From IMG/VR virus record IMGVR_UViG_3300020190_005287, positions 1 to 41,915 of that record: DNA of 41,915 nucleotides, one strand, 5' to 3'. The position numbers were made by a program, and so were the translations under genes. This DNA is from a virus. The notes below the pieces were generated by a model. The model made no database searches and had not been told where the DNA came from. It was given only the letters and a program-made list of their open reading frames with translations. This document shows positions 14,866 through 23,210 of this stretch, one piece after another. Positions within the stretch are counted from its first letter, which is position 1. Every line of letters starts with the position of its first letter.

Positions 14866-16974
14866 TTATCTTGGCTTACTAAAACATGGGCCAGTCGGTG
14901 TATAACAATCGTTGACACCATTTTCGGCTTGTTCATCGCTTCTTCCACGGTGAGTTGCCAAATTATAGATTAACATCAAATTTGGTTGACCATTTGGTAA
15001 AGCGTTAGTTGGTATTCCTGCCTCTTGTAAGTATTTGATTGTATTCAGGAAACCCCGTTGTGGAGATTCTCCAGGTAGAAAATCAGTTAAAACCGCGAGT
15101 GCTAAATTTATTTTTTTTCTTTTACCTGGTGGTGGACCCGGATTTATGGGAGCTTGAAGTAACTTCAAAATATTTTTTATTTCATCTAAAAGTGATTGAC
15201 ATTTTCTGGCATCGAAGAACCCTGCTTTCACTACGTTTGCAGCAATTGCAATAAGTCTTATTGTTGTTTTATATTCTTTCTTTTTTTGCTCTCTTAAAAT
15301 ATCCAACGCTAAGCTAGTCACTATATTTAATAACTCTTTTTTCAATAAATCAAATAGGTTTCTAATGAAGATTGCACCAATTCTACTTACAACCTGAATC
15401 ATAAATTTTTTGAATTTTTTTATAAATTCAACTGAATTTGTTATAATATTTGATGATGGTATATTCAATTGGTTGATGGTGGTTGCGGTTGTGATAACTT
15501 GGTTGTATGAAAGATTGTAAGTATTTTCTGTAAATTTTAACAGAATAAAAATTGGTAAAAGAACTTTGGGACTTAAAGCGGCACTAGCAACAGCAATTGC
15601 TAAGTTTTTTATTATATCTTTGTTGATAGAGGCCGTTGCATTAAAAGAAGCTGGTATATAAACATTCCAATTTGGATTTTGAGATAAACTATCTATTATA
15701 TTTTCCATAGTGGAAATCTGTTGTTCTTCTGTTTGTCCTGACAATCTATCTCTGAAATCAACTAATTGATTAACTAAATTTTCAAAATCTACAGGTACCT
15801 GAACGTTATCACAATCAACGAATTCCATAACACCGTTCTGAACATTAGAGATATTTAAGTCTATATTTCTCAAATCAACCTCAGTAAATTCAAAAAAACT
15901 ATTGTCAACCCCATCCAATTCGGCTACTTTAGCAACTCCGCTAACATCTATTTCAGTTTTTTGGTCAAAACATAAGCCCAAAATTCTTTGTAATATCTTA
16001 TAAAATTTTGAGTTATCTGAAATTGGTCCTGATGGTGCAGGTATTTTCATGTTCATAAATTGTGAAATATATTGTAAAATTTGTGCTGTAAGTGTTGTGG
16101 TGTCGAAGAATTTTATTGTTGAGTAATAGTCTGACAACCACTGACCGATTTTATTTTCAGTAAATGAATTAAAAGTTCCTACTTGGTTCCCTTGTCTGTT
16201 GAGCATGGCAACTTTGAAATAATTTCCTGCAATACCGAATTCGTTTGTGGTGGTATACTGAATATTGAAAAGATTTTGTCTACTTGTGCCTTGGTAAAAT
16301 CTACCATACTTTTGTTTGAAAGACTGTGCAGAGCGTGTTAATTCATACAACGTTTTGTCCATCGGAAAAGCGTTTTTTGGATTACCACCGTAGTTTCTGA
16401 ATTGTGTTATATTTGATTGAGAAACTCCACTGGTTTCGTAAAGTATTTTTCCTACCGCCGAGTTAGTATCCACTTTCAAAAGACCACTGGCTAAATATAT
16501 TAAATCTAAAGATTGTAAGGGTATGTAGACCGATTGGGACACCGGTAAAGTATCCATATCGTTTGCAGCTGCCTCAGAAACCCCATTATAGGTTTGTTCT
16601 TGACTACACCCAAGAGCTTTGATTGCTTCCTCTTGAATTATTGATTGTACCTCTTGTTCTGATTTTCTTGCTGTCGTTAAAAGAATATTTCTTATGGCTC
16701 GAGCCTCGGTACCCTTACCTTTAATCAGGGAAATGAAACCAAATAGTTGTTCGGTTGATGTTGGTACATTTCTTTGAAATCTTTTTTGTTGTTGTGAAAT
16801 TTTGTTAAGTTGACTTGCGGTCATCTCAGCTGATTTTGCAACTGAGTTTTTTAACTCTCTTCTTATTTTTTTCTCAGCATCAACGGTTTCCTTATAAGCT
16901 TTGATTGCATTGATTTCTGCATCAATCTGTTGACTTGAATTCGATACGTCTATAGAGGAATTGAAGGATTGCAT
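14866..16974 (-). CDS. Large putative tail/baseplate structural protein
   Basis: 702 aa, not assigned. The N-terminal 150 residues are helical and charged (AEINAIKAYKETVDAEKKIR), then a mixed region, then a hydrophobic helical stretch around residues 465-580 (KNLAIAVASAALSPKVLLPI, IRNLFDLLKKELLNIVTSLA), which may be amphipathic packing or membrane-active helices. The C-terminus is Pro-rich with INPGPPPGKRKKINLAL. Size and position next to the gp5-like hub suggest a hub- or baseplate-associated protein. It starts immediately after the stop of the 121-aa gene. Confidence 0.72.
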   Translation of the reverse strand: MQSFNSSIDVSNSSQQIDAEINAIKAYKETVDAEKKIRRELKNSVAKSAEMTASQLNKISQQQKRFQRNVPTSTEQLFGFISLIKGKGTEARAIRNILLTTARKSEQEVQSIIQEEAIKALGCSQEQTYNGVSEAAANDMDTLPVSQSVYIPLQSLDLIYLASGLLKVDTNSAVGKILYETSGVSQSNITQFRNYGGNPKNAFPMDKTLYELTRSAQSFKQKYGRFYQGTSRQNLFNIQYTTTNEFGIAGNYFKVAMLNRQGNQVGTFNSFTENKIGQWLSDYYSTIKFFDTTTLTAQILQYISQFMNMKIPAPSGPISDNSKFYKILQRILGLCFDQKTEIDVSGVAKVAELDGVDNSFFEFTEVDLRNIDLNISNVQNGVMEFVDCDNVQVPVDFENLVNQLVDFRDRLSGQTEEQQISTMENIIDSLSQNPNWNVYIPASFNATASINKDIIKNLAIAVASAALSPKVLLPIFILLKFTENTYNLSYNQVITTATTINQLNIPSSNIITNSVEFIKKFKKFMIQVVSRIGAIFIRNLFDLLKKELLNIVTSLALDILREQKKKEYKTTIRLIAIAANVVKAGFFDARKCQSLLDEIKNILKLLQAPINPGPPPGKRKKINLALAVLTDFLPGESPQRGFLNTIKYLQEAGIPTNALPNGQPNLMLIYNLATHRGRSDEQAENGVNDCYTPTGPCFSKPR

Positions 16975-17340
16975 TTACTTCATTTTGTAAGTTTCCTCAT
17001 CATTGGAAACATCTTTCTCAATCAGATTCTGAAGTAAATCATCATCCAAGTCAGAAAGTGTGAAAGACTCTGTATTCTGATTTGACTTTTCCCAAATGGA
17101 TGATTGAAGTTTTGAAAGAGTCAATTTTTTTTCAACACAGTCGTTTATTATTTTTTGTTGTTTTTCAATTACAGGACCAATTGTCTGCATGTCTTCAGCA
17201 CCTTTCATAAAATTCAACATTTTGTTCTGAATTCTTATTGCAGTATTTCTCTGTTCTACTAATTCGTTGTAAATCTCTTGCATCAATGATAACATTGATT
17301 CTTTGGTTAGATTTATTTCTTTTTTTTGTGGTCTAGGCAT
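16975..17340 (-). CDS. Helical protein at head of baseplate operon
   Basis: 121 aa, not recognised. The N-terminus is basic (MPRPQKKEINLTKES), followed by long helices with coiled-coil spacing (YNELVEQRNTAIRIQNKM and EKQQKIINDCVEKKLTLSKL), and the C-terminus is acidic (LDDDLLQNLIEKDVSNDEE). First gene of the leftward virion operon, immediately preceded by a TATTTAT motif and directly followed by the 702-aa gene. It may be a tail assembly chaperone or small structural protein. Confidence 0.72.
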   Translation of the reverse strand: MPRPQKKEINLTKESMLSLMQEIYNELVEQRNTAIRIQNKMLNFMKGAEDMQTIGPVIEKQQKIINDCVEKKLTLSKLQSSIWEKSNQNTESFTLSDLDDDLLQNLIEKDVSNDEETYKMK

Positions 17341-17344
17341 GCCT

Positions 17345-17353
17345 ATAAATATT
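17345..17353 (-). promoter_or_regulatory. Candidate late promoter motif for the virion operon
   Basis: Reads AATATTTAT on the minus strand, ending 4 nt before the ATG at 17340. The spacing is so short that the transcript would have almost no leader if the motif acts as a -10-like element. Confidence 0.45.
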
Positions 17354-17356
17354 TAT

Positions 17357-18103
17357 TTAAATATTTTTAAACTTTATCTGTAATGAAGTATAAAGTTTTT
17401 TGAATTTCTTGATGGACCCCCTGATTTCTTTCGTACTAAGATTTGTCATTTCTCTGAGAGAAAGTAAAATGATATTTTTGTTAAACTTGTTGTTTTCTTC
17501 CCCTGTAAAAATTGTCTCATAGTTGTAAAATAAGTCTATTAGAGCTAACCCTAATTTTTTTTCATTTTCAGACAAATTTTCGGATGATACAAAACTTTTC
17601 AATTCTTCAAGATATTTTGAAAGTAAAAGATTGGTGTCAATAACATCTTCATCAATTCTATAAATCAAATCAGGTCTTTCCTCTAAACTCAATGATATGT
17701 CTTCATATGAGACCTTTCTGTTTGTTTCTTTTTGGTCCTTGATAATTTGCCCCATCAAATAGTTTTTACAAATTGTACCAAAATATGAGTAAGCCTTTTT
17801 GTTTTTTGAAGGCCTAAATTTATCTACCTTGGTCATAAGGAAAGAATGAGTATCAGTATGAATTTCTATAAAATCCATATCCTTACGATAAAGTTTATAC
17901 CTTCGTATTATGGATGAAATCATCTTGTCTAAAGGGGCTCTGAGAAACTCGTTGTAGATTTTATTTTTTTCTTCCACCGTTTCTGCTACTAAAAACTTTT
18001 TTACGGCATTTTCTTCTCTAACATCGAAATAATTCTCTTTTACAACTTTTCTTCCTCTTTTCTTTGATGAAACATCCTCTGTGTTCGCAGAAAGATTTTT
18101 CAA
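17357..18103 (-). CDS. g55: Late sigma factor (T4 gp55-like)
   Basis: 248 aa. About residues 45-130 read as a sigma region 2: APLDKMISSIIRRYK, then MDFIEIHTDTHSFLMTKVDK, then FRPSKNKKAYSYFGTICKN and YLMGQIIKDQKE, parallel to gp55, where [20 protein letters not shown] occupies the same place. The C-terminus (LREMTNLSTKEIRGSIKKF) could be a small helix-turn-helix. T4 gp55 (185 aa) directs host RNA polymerase to late promoters together with gp33 and the sliding clamp. No ATG is available upstream of region 2; TTG at 18103, 2 nt after the preceding stop, is the best start. It separates the glycan island from the virion operon. Confidence 0.82.
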   Translation of the reverse strand: MKNLSANTEDVSSKKRGRKVVKENYFDVREENAVKKFLVAETVEEKNKIYNEFLRAPLDKMISSIIRRYKLYRKDMDFIEIHTDTHSFLMTKVDKFRPSKNKKAYSYFGTICKNYLMGQIIKDQKETNRKVSYEDISLSLEERPDLIYRIDEDVIDTNLLLSKYLEELKSFVSSENLSENEKKLGLALIDLFYNYETIFTGEENNKFNKNIILLSLREMTNLSTKEIRGSIKKFKKLYTSLQIKFKNI

Positions 18104-18105
18104 AA

Positions 18106-18909
18106 TTAACTTGTGGATTGTTCATATTTTATGACTCTATCGTCAGTAAAAAAATATTCTTGTTTTGCACTTTTAATCCAAAATCTAACCTCAGGTTCAC
18201 TCAGTATACTATCACCAAATTTATAATTCCAAAAAATAGAGCCCTCCCTCATATTAGTATGTTTATATCCTAATCTTGGTATTGTCATAATATGGACTGA
18301 ATTATAAGTGAGTCTCAATAAAAATTCGTAAACAAAAGTTAGTTTTATAGAGGTTTTTATACCACCAAAATCTTCAAATAATGTTTTTTTGATTGCCGAA
18401 CCTGACACCTGAAAATTTTGATAATCTTGTAAGGTATCATTTGTTAAGATTCCCATCTCCTGAGAAAAATTTGCAGCAAATGTAGCCTCGTTCGTAAATC
18501 CTGCAAACCCACCTTTTTCATCGGTTTCTACTACAACAGGTAAGAACATTTGTACTTCAGGGAATGATTCAGAGTATTTTAGGACATTATCAAACCAAAT
18601 GTTTGAATATTCGTCATCAAATTCCAGTACAGATATCCAAGTACCTTTAGCTATTTTTACTCCGAAGTTTACTTGTGCTGCGAAATTCGGGATATCTTCC
18701 CAAGTTTCAATTACAACATTCAAATTACCAAAATCATAAGACATCAAAAAAGATTTCAAAGTTTCTTCTTGGGTCGGTATAATTACGAGTTCTTCAAACT
18801 CGATTTTTTGATTTTTTAATGTGTTAATTGCTTTGGTGAAGTAATCCGAAAAATCTTTTGTAGTTGCAGATTTTATAGGCAGAATCACTGAAAGAGAAAT
18901 TTTTTTCAT
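18106..18909 (-). CDS. Glycosyltransferase, GT-A (family 2-like)
   Basis: 267 aa. Begins MKKISLSVILPIKSATTKDF, a GT2-type start, with a nucleotide-sugar fold and an acidic metal-site candidate in ISVLEFDDEYSN (about residues 112-123). The later segment FQVSGSAIKKTLFEDFGG resembles the acceptor-side motif of GT2 enzymes. No transmembrane segment, so cytoplasmic. Sugar donor and acceptor cannot be read. First enzyme upstream of the sigma gene; 1 nt separates it from the preceding GT-B gene. Confidence 0.82.
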   Translation of the reverse strand: MKKISLSVILPIKSATTKDFSDYFTKAINTLKNQKIEFEELVIIPTQEETLKSFLMSYDFGNLNVVIETWEDIPNFAAQVNFGVKIAKGTWISVLEFDDEYSNIWFDNVLKYSESFPEVQMFLPVVVETDEKGGFAGFTNEATFAANFSQEMGILTNDTLQDYQNFQVSGSAIKKTLFEDFGGIKTSIKLTFVYEFLLRLTYNSVHIMTIPRLGYKHTNMREGSIFWNYKFGDSILSEPEVRFWIKSAKQEYFFTDDRVIKYEQSTS

Positions 18910-18910
18910 A

Positions 18911-19966
18911 TTAGTTATCTAATTTATTAAGTTGTTCTTCGAAAGAATCAGCTCTTTTATCGAAAAATGAAGAGAAAAGTTCTGTAACTTCTGTTTCGAA
19001 TTTTTGTTTATTCATAAATTTTTGCGAAGTCGATTCCATGTTGGTATATAGTTCAGGTCTGATATTATCCTCTAACCAATTTTGTATGAAATCTGCAATA
19101 AAATCTGTAATTAATGTAACGTCTGTAATCCAAATACCATTTTCTTCTGTCATCCAAGTTGGTTTCAAATCAGGTATCTTACCTAAGCAGGGCACCCCGC
19201 AAGACATGGATTCTAATGGGAATGTTCCAAATCCTGATTTGTTGTCGACCCATACACTAAGACAAGACTCTTTTAATGAATTAGCGAAATCTTTTTCACT
19301 AAGCCCTCTCATATCTCTGAATGTAAACCATCTGAATTGTGGAAACTTAAGATAAAAAGTTTTGATTATGTTCATAGTGTCTTCCTGTTCCCTTGTATGA
19401 ACTGCGATAATAGGTAATGATGGAACAGTTCTTTTCGTAAAACACTCACTTATTTGTGGTTCCAATATATCAAATGAAGATTGTCTCATAATTTTCTCAA
19501 TATATTCCTTCTGAGAACCATTGGTAGTAATACACTTATAAAAACCAAATTGAGACCAACTTTGACCTGGCTGTAATGTTTCAGTGATGAATGCATAAGA
19601 TTGAACCAAAACAATCTTAGCACAAGGTAATTTTTTTACTTGGTCCATTACGTAACCAAAAATTTCAGGAATTACTAAAAAATCCTCAGGTGTAATTTCT
19701 AAGTTTTGACCTTCAATAGATTGATGAGGTAATAAGTCCATGTAATCTTTACCCAACCAATTTGAAACTCCAGTATATTCATTTTTTTCATGAAGTAAAA
19801 TTGGATTGAATCCAGCATTTTTTAGAGTCATTGCCATTTGATAAATGTATCTGATGGAACCCTTAGCATTACCTTTTGTATCTTGAACAAAAAGGTAAAT
19901 TCTTGATTTTCTATCTCGCAGATTTTTGATTGATAATTCTACTTTTTCTTTGTTTACGTTAGACAT
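18911..19966 (-). CDS. Glycosyltransferase, GT-B (family 4-like)
   Basis: 351 aa. N-terminal Rossmann half with YLFVQDTKGNAKGSIRYIYQ and MTLKNAGFNPILLHE. The C-terminal half has WVDNKSGFGTFPLESMSCGV, the GT4 donor-site pattern with E-x7-type spacing, and LGKIPDLKPTWMTEENGIWI following it. Probably cytoplasmic. Donor unknown. Part of the tightly packed leftward island. Confidence 0.85.
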   Translation of the reverse strand: MSNVNKEKVELSIKNLRDRKSRIYLFVQDTKGNAKGSIRYIYQMAMTLKNAGFNPILLHEKNEYTGVSNWLGKDYMDLLPHQSIEGQNLEITPEDFLVIPEIFGYVMDQVKKLPCAKIVLVQSYAFITETLQPGQSWSQFGFYKCITTNGSQKEYIEKIMRQSSFDILEPQISECFTKRTVPSLPIIAVHTREQEDTMNIIKTFYLKFPQFRWFTFRDMRGLSEKDFANSLKESCLSVWVDNKSGFGTFPLESMSCGVPCLGKIPDLKPTWMTEENGIWITDVTLITDFIADFIQNWLEDNIRPELYTNMESTSQKFMNKQKFETEVTELFSSFFDKRADSFEEQLNKLDN

Positions 19967-19967
19967 T

Positions 19968-20240
19968 TTAATAATGATTAATTAGTTTTTTATTTAGTAG
20001 TGAGTTAAAAGCGATTTTAAAAGGTATACTAATCTCCTTGGATTTCAAACCCAATTTGTCATCCATTTCACTGTTTTCAGTAAGTAATACCTCCATTAAC
20101 ATTTTCACCATTTCAAATTTGATAATATTTATTTTACTTTCTGTTCCACCTGTAAATTCGCTATAATTTTCTGTAATATCGAGATATTTTTCTATTTGGT
20201 CTAAATCAACAAAATAATTTTCTCCTAATACCTTTAACAT
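19968..20240 (-). CDS. Unknown small protein
   Basis: 90 aa, not recognised. Starts MLKVLGENYFVDLDQIEKYL, helical and acidic in the middle, ending LNKKLINHY. No motif or membrane segment. It overlaps the HAD-like gene by 7 nt and lies 1 nt from the GT-B gene, so it is clearly cotranslated within the island. Confidence 0.72.
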   Translation of the reverse strand: MLKVLGENYFVDLDQIEKYLDITENYSEFTGGTESKINIIKFEMVKMLMEVLLTENSEMDDKLGLKSKEISIPFKIAFNSLLNKKLINHY

Positions 20241-20830
20241 ATTTCTAAAATTTTTTCTTTTACATCTTTTATATTCTCCACTTCGTAGGATGAAGGAATA
20301 TGTGAATTATAGTTGGTTTTATATTTAATTAAAGTTTTGTTAGACGGATAGTTAGATAATAAATTTGGGTTTGCTGTGACTATTATATCTAAAGAATTCC
20401 ACATAGAATCAATTGTTGTTTCACTGTAAAATTTGTAATTTTCTATTAAACATCCGAACTTGGAGAGAAAAAAAAGAGAAGCTGGTTTTGATTTTCCGAT
20501 TTCGTCAGATATAATCCAAATATCATGATTTTCTCTTAAATCAAAATAAAGTTCATTTAGGTCAGTCATTCCATTATATTCAACCGACCCTGCGTGTCCA
20601 AATATTTCCATCGTATACTCTTTATAAAGGAAATTATAAAGTTCGTCTTTATCTTTAAAACTTAAATGTTCATCAATATTAAGGCTAGTCACATCAGAAT
20701 TAACTTTATATTCGAAAGTTTTTTCACTTTCTTCAATAAATGGATTATCAATATACCATTTTTGATAAACTTCTTGTATTTTTCTGAGAGTATCTCTCAA
20801 AACTCCATTAATTTCTATACCAATAATCAT
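20234..20830 (-). CDS. HAD-superfamily-like protein lacking the catalytic aspartates
   Basis: 198 aa. The start MIIGIEINGVLRDTLRKI has the shape of HAD motif I (normally DxDGVLRD), but both aspartates are replaced: Glu at the nucleophile and Asn at the acid/base position. A motif II-like IWIISDEIGKSKPASLFFLS follows in the middle (Ser and Lys present), and LDIIVTANPNLLSNYP stands where motif IV would be. Phage relatives are usually annotated as nucleotidase- or phosphatase-like. With this motif I, normal phosphoaspartate chemistry is unlikely. It overlaps PhoH by 4 nt. Confidence 0.72.
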   Translation of the reverse strand: MIIGIEINGVLRDTLRKIQEVYQKWYIDNPFIEESEKTFEYKVNSDVTSLNIDEHLSFKDKDELYNFLYKEYTMEIFGHAGSVEYNGMTDLNELYFDLRENHDIWIISDEIGKSKPASLFFLSKFGCLIENYKFYSETTIDSMWNSLDIIVTANPNLLSNYPSNKTLIKYKTNYNSHIPSSYEVENIKDVKEKILEIC

Positions 20831-21558
20831 TCTTCGTATCTTTCCAAAATTTTGCTTATCAAGGGGTTTCTGACAACATCAACTGATTTGAACTCGAATA
20901 CACCTACATCATCCATCTTTTTGAATTTTTCCAAAGCATCCCAAAGTCCTGTTTGGGTTTTATCTTTATGTCTATCAAATTGGTCCAAATCACCTGATAT
21001 AAAAAATTTTGAATTAAACCCAATTCTTGTCAGAAGTAATTTCATTTGATTTGGGGTGGCATTTTGAGCTTCTTCAAATATTAATATCGAGTTATCTATA
21101 TTCATTCCTCTCATATAAGCTAATGCAAAAACTTCTATAGATTCAGCCTCTTTTAGTTTTTCTCTTGAGTCCTTGCCGATAATTTTATTCAATAAATAAT
21201 AAGACGGAAAAATGTAAGGGTCTAATTTTTCCTCAACACCACCTGGTAAACTACCAAGTTTCTCCTCAGCTTCTACCGCAGGTCTAACAATTATAATTTT
21301 TTCAAAAGAATTCTCAGTGTCGATAAGAAGGTCAATAGCACATTTCATTGCTATATAACTTTTACCAACACCGGCTGGTCCACTACAAATTGTAATTTGA
21401 TTGTTTTTTAAAATTTCATAATATTCTTTCTGACTTTCACTTAAAAATTTATCTTTGGTTTTCTTTTTTAAAATTTGATTAATTAAATCTTTTTTTGTTT
21501 TTGGTTTTTGGTTTGGGGTTGGAATAGGGGTTATGGGTAATTTTCTTGTTTTACTCAT
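20827..21558 (-). CDS. phoH: PhoH-like P-loop ATPase
   Basis: 243 aa. Walker A is GPAGVGKS (about residues 60-67). The Walker B region is SILIFEEAQNATPNQMK (157-173), with Glu in place of the usual first Asp of DEAQ. IIIVRPAVEAEEKLGSLPGG and FFISGDLDQFD are family hallmarks. PhoH ATPases are common in marine phages; host relatives act in RNA metabolism with a phosphate-starvation link, and the phage role is unsettled. A Pro/Lys-rich N-terminal 40 residues precede the domain. Overlaps DUF6165 by 8 nt. Confidence 0.94.
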   Translation of the reverse strand: MSKTRKLPITPIPTPNQKPKTKKDLINQILKKKTKDKFLSESQKEYYEILKNNQITICSGPAGVGKSYIAMKCAIDLLIDTENSFEKIIIVRPAVEAEEKLGSLPGGVEEKLDPYIFPSYYLLNKIIGKDSREKLKEAESIEVFALAYMRGMNIDNSILIFEEAQNATPNQMKLLLTRIGFNSKFFISGDLDQFDRHKDKTQTGLWDALEKFKKMDDVGVFEFKSVDVVRNPLISKILERYEE

Positions 21559-22057
21559 TTTTTATCATTTCACGTTTATCATGAGAAGAGCCGAAAGGTC
21601 TTTTGTAAATTGTTTTACCACCATCGGGACTTTCAAAAATCCATTTATTTTCAGTTTCAACATTTTCTTCAGGTGTTTGATAATCTTCATAACTTTTTTG
21701 TTCTCTTATCTCTGAGCCTGATATTTCATTTATTAAATTTTTTATTTTGAATCTTTTATCATTGGTAATGTATACTTTTCTAGCCAGAGAAACAAAATGA
21801 TTTTCGAAAGTTTGAATTCTTTCATACTCTCTTAACTTGTCTTCAACATCCCAAAGAATTGTGTTTATATTGACTAAGTCGTGATAAGCCTCGTCAATCT
21901 GTTTGTCATTCAAATAATGAGACGCAACATTATAAAGACATTCAAATTCATTATGAATAAAATTCAATTTTTTTTCGTCGTCTATTTTATTTTTTTTAAT
22001 TTGTAAAATTGATAATTTGTCAATCAATTCACCTACACTTATTTGTACATTAATCAT
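21551..22057 (-). CDS. DUF6165 family protein
   Basis: 168 aa. SVGELIDKLSILQIKKNKI, then ILWDVEDKLREYE, LARKVYITNDKRFKIKNLIN and SEIREQKSYEDY match the DUF6165 pattern, a helical family often encoded within surface-polysaccharide clusters. The C-terminal tail FESPDGGKTIYKRPFG is common in phage members. Function unknown. It lies 1 nt from gmd, in line with a glycan-cluster role. Confidence 0.8.
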   Translation of the reverse strand: MINVQISVGELIDKLSILQIKKNKIDDEKKLNFIHNEFECLYNVASHYLNDKQIDEAYHDLVNINTILWDVEDKLREYERIQTFENHFVSLARKVYITNDKRFKIKNLINEISGSEIREQKSYEDYQTPEENVETENKWIFESPDGGKTIYKRPFGSSHDKREMIKNE

Positions 22058-22058
22058 A

Positions 22059-23036
22059 TTAATGGGTTTTAAAATATTTCAACCAATAGTCTACCATTTC
22101 ATCCAACATGCCTTCAAAGGTATATTCAGGTTTCCATCCGAGTATTGTTCTTGTTTTTGTTGAGTCTCCTTTCAAATATTTAAGTTCTTCAGGTCTCATA
22201 AAAATTTTGTTTTGTACAACAAAGTCTTCATAGTTCATTCCGAGTTTTGTGAAGACATATTTTGTCATTTGTCTTACAGAATGTGTTTCCATAGTAGACA
22301 CAACAAAATCGTCAGCTTCACTATGATTTATAATCATATGCATTGCTCTGACGTAATCTTTTGAGTGCCCCCAATCTCTGAATGAATCCAAGTTACCTAA
22401 TTCTAATTTTTTTGCAAGCCCTAAGTAAATTTGAACTGCTGTTTTAACTACTTTATTAGTCACAAAATTAGAACCTCTTCTTGGTGATTCGTGATTGAAA
22501 AGAATTCCGTTTGTAGCGAATAATTTGTATGAGTTTCTGTAATTTTTAACAATTGAGTACCCGAACATTTTTGAACATCCGTATGGACTCACGGGATGCA
22601 TTGGTGTGGTTTCTCTCTGAAATCCATCTTCGTCAACACTATTACCAAACATCTCTGATGAGCTAGCCTGATAAAATTTTGCTTCAGGACAAATTCTTCT
22701 ATATGATTCTAACATATTGAGTACTCCCAAAGAGTTAGTTTTAACAGTAAACTGTGGCATGTCGAAACTAATTCTCACATGGCTTTGGGCTCCAATGTTG
22801 TAGATTTCATCAGGTTTTACTTGTACGAGCGTTCTGTCTATTGAACTTTCATCAAGCAAGTCTCCATAATGTGTGTGAATTTTACCTTCTAAATGTGCTA
22901 CTCTTGAGTCTTGATTTTCTGACATCGAATTTCTTCTGACCATTCCGTGTACTTCATATCCGAGTGTTAAAAGGTATTCAGCTAAATAACTACCGTCTTG
23001 TCCGTTGATACCTGTTATAAATGCTACTTTGCTCAT
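22059..23036 (-). CDS. gmd: GDP-mannose 4,6-dehydratase
   Basis: 325 aa, short-chain dehydrogenase (extended). NAD(P)-binding GINGQDG at residues 9-15, catalytic region SSSEMFG (about 125-131) and YGCSK (Y152, K156). RDWGHSKDYVRAMHMI and GILFNHESPRRGSNFVT are specific to GMD. It converts GDP-mannose to GDP-4-keto-6-deoxymannose, precursor of GDP-fucose, GDP-rhamnose, GDP-perosamine and others. Slightly shorter than E. coli Gmd (373 aa). All active-site residues are visible, so it is likely active. Confidence 0.95.
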   Translation of the reverse strand: MSKVAFITGINGQDGSYLAEYLLTLGYEVHGMVRRNSMSENQDSRVAHLEGKIHTHYGDLLDESSIDRTLVQVKPDEIYNIGAQSHVRISFDMPQFTVKTNSLGVLNMLESYRRICPEAKFYQASSSEMFGNSVDEDGFQRETTPMHPVSPYGCSKMFGYSIVKNYRNSYKLFATNGILFNHESPRRGSNFVTNKVVKTAVQIYLGLAKKLELGNLDSFRDWGHSKDYVRAMHMIINHSEADDFVVSTMETHSVRQMTKYVFTKLGMNYEDFVVQNKIFMRPEELKYLKGDSTKTRTILGWKPEYTFEGMLDEMVDYWLKYFKTH

Positions 23037-23042
23037 TTTGTC

Positions 23043-23210
23043 TTAATTTTCTATGATTGTATTATCAAATTTATTAGTTATTGTAAATTGACCTGGTTTG
23101 TCTTTTGATTTTTGTTTGAGACGTTCCAAGTCTTCGCTTTCTTCTTCCAAGAAAAGTGGTGTTAGAGGTTCTCCCTCAGTCAGTGATATGTTTCTCCAAA
23201 GTTGATACAT
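23043..23210 (-). CDS. Small protein coupled to DegT-like gene
   Basis: 55 aa starting MYQLWRNISLTEGEPLTPLF. The stop of the upstream DegT-like gene and this ATG overlap as TAATG, the classic arrangement for termination-reinitiation. The frame extends upstream of this ATG inside the DegT-like gene, but that longer start is less likely. It is Glu/Lys-rich with no known motif. It might be a remnant or an extra subunit completing the shortened aminotransferase; this cannot be told from sequence. Confidence 0.6.
   Translation of the reverse strand: MYQLWRNISLTEGEPLTPLFLEEESEDLERLKQKSKDKPGQFTITNKFDNTIIEN

Noticed and set aside
20124-20132. AATATTTAT on the plus strand
   Set aside because: Lies inside a minus-strand gene with no plus-strand gene after it; a background hit that shows the motif is not specific by sequence alone in AT-rich DNA.
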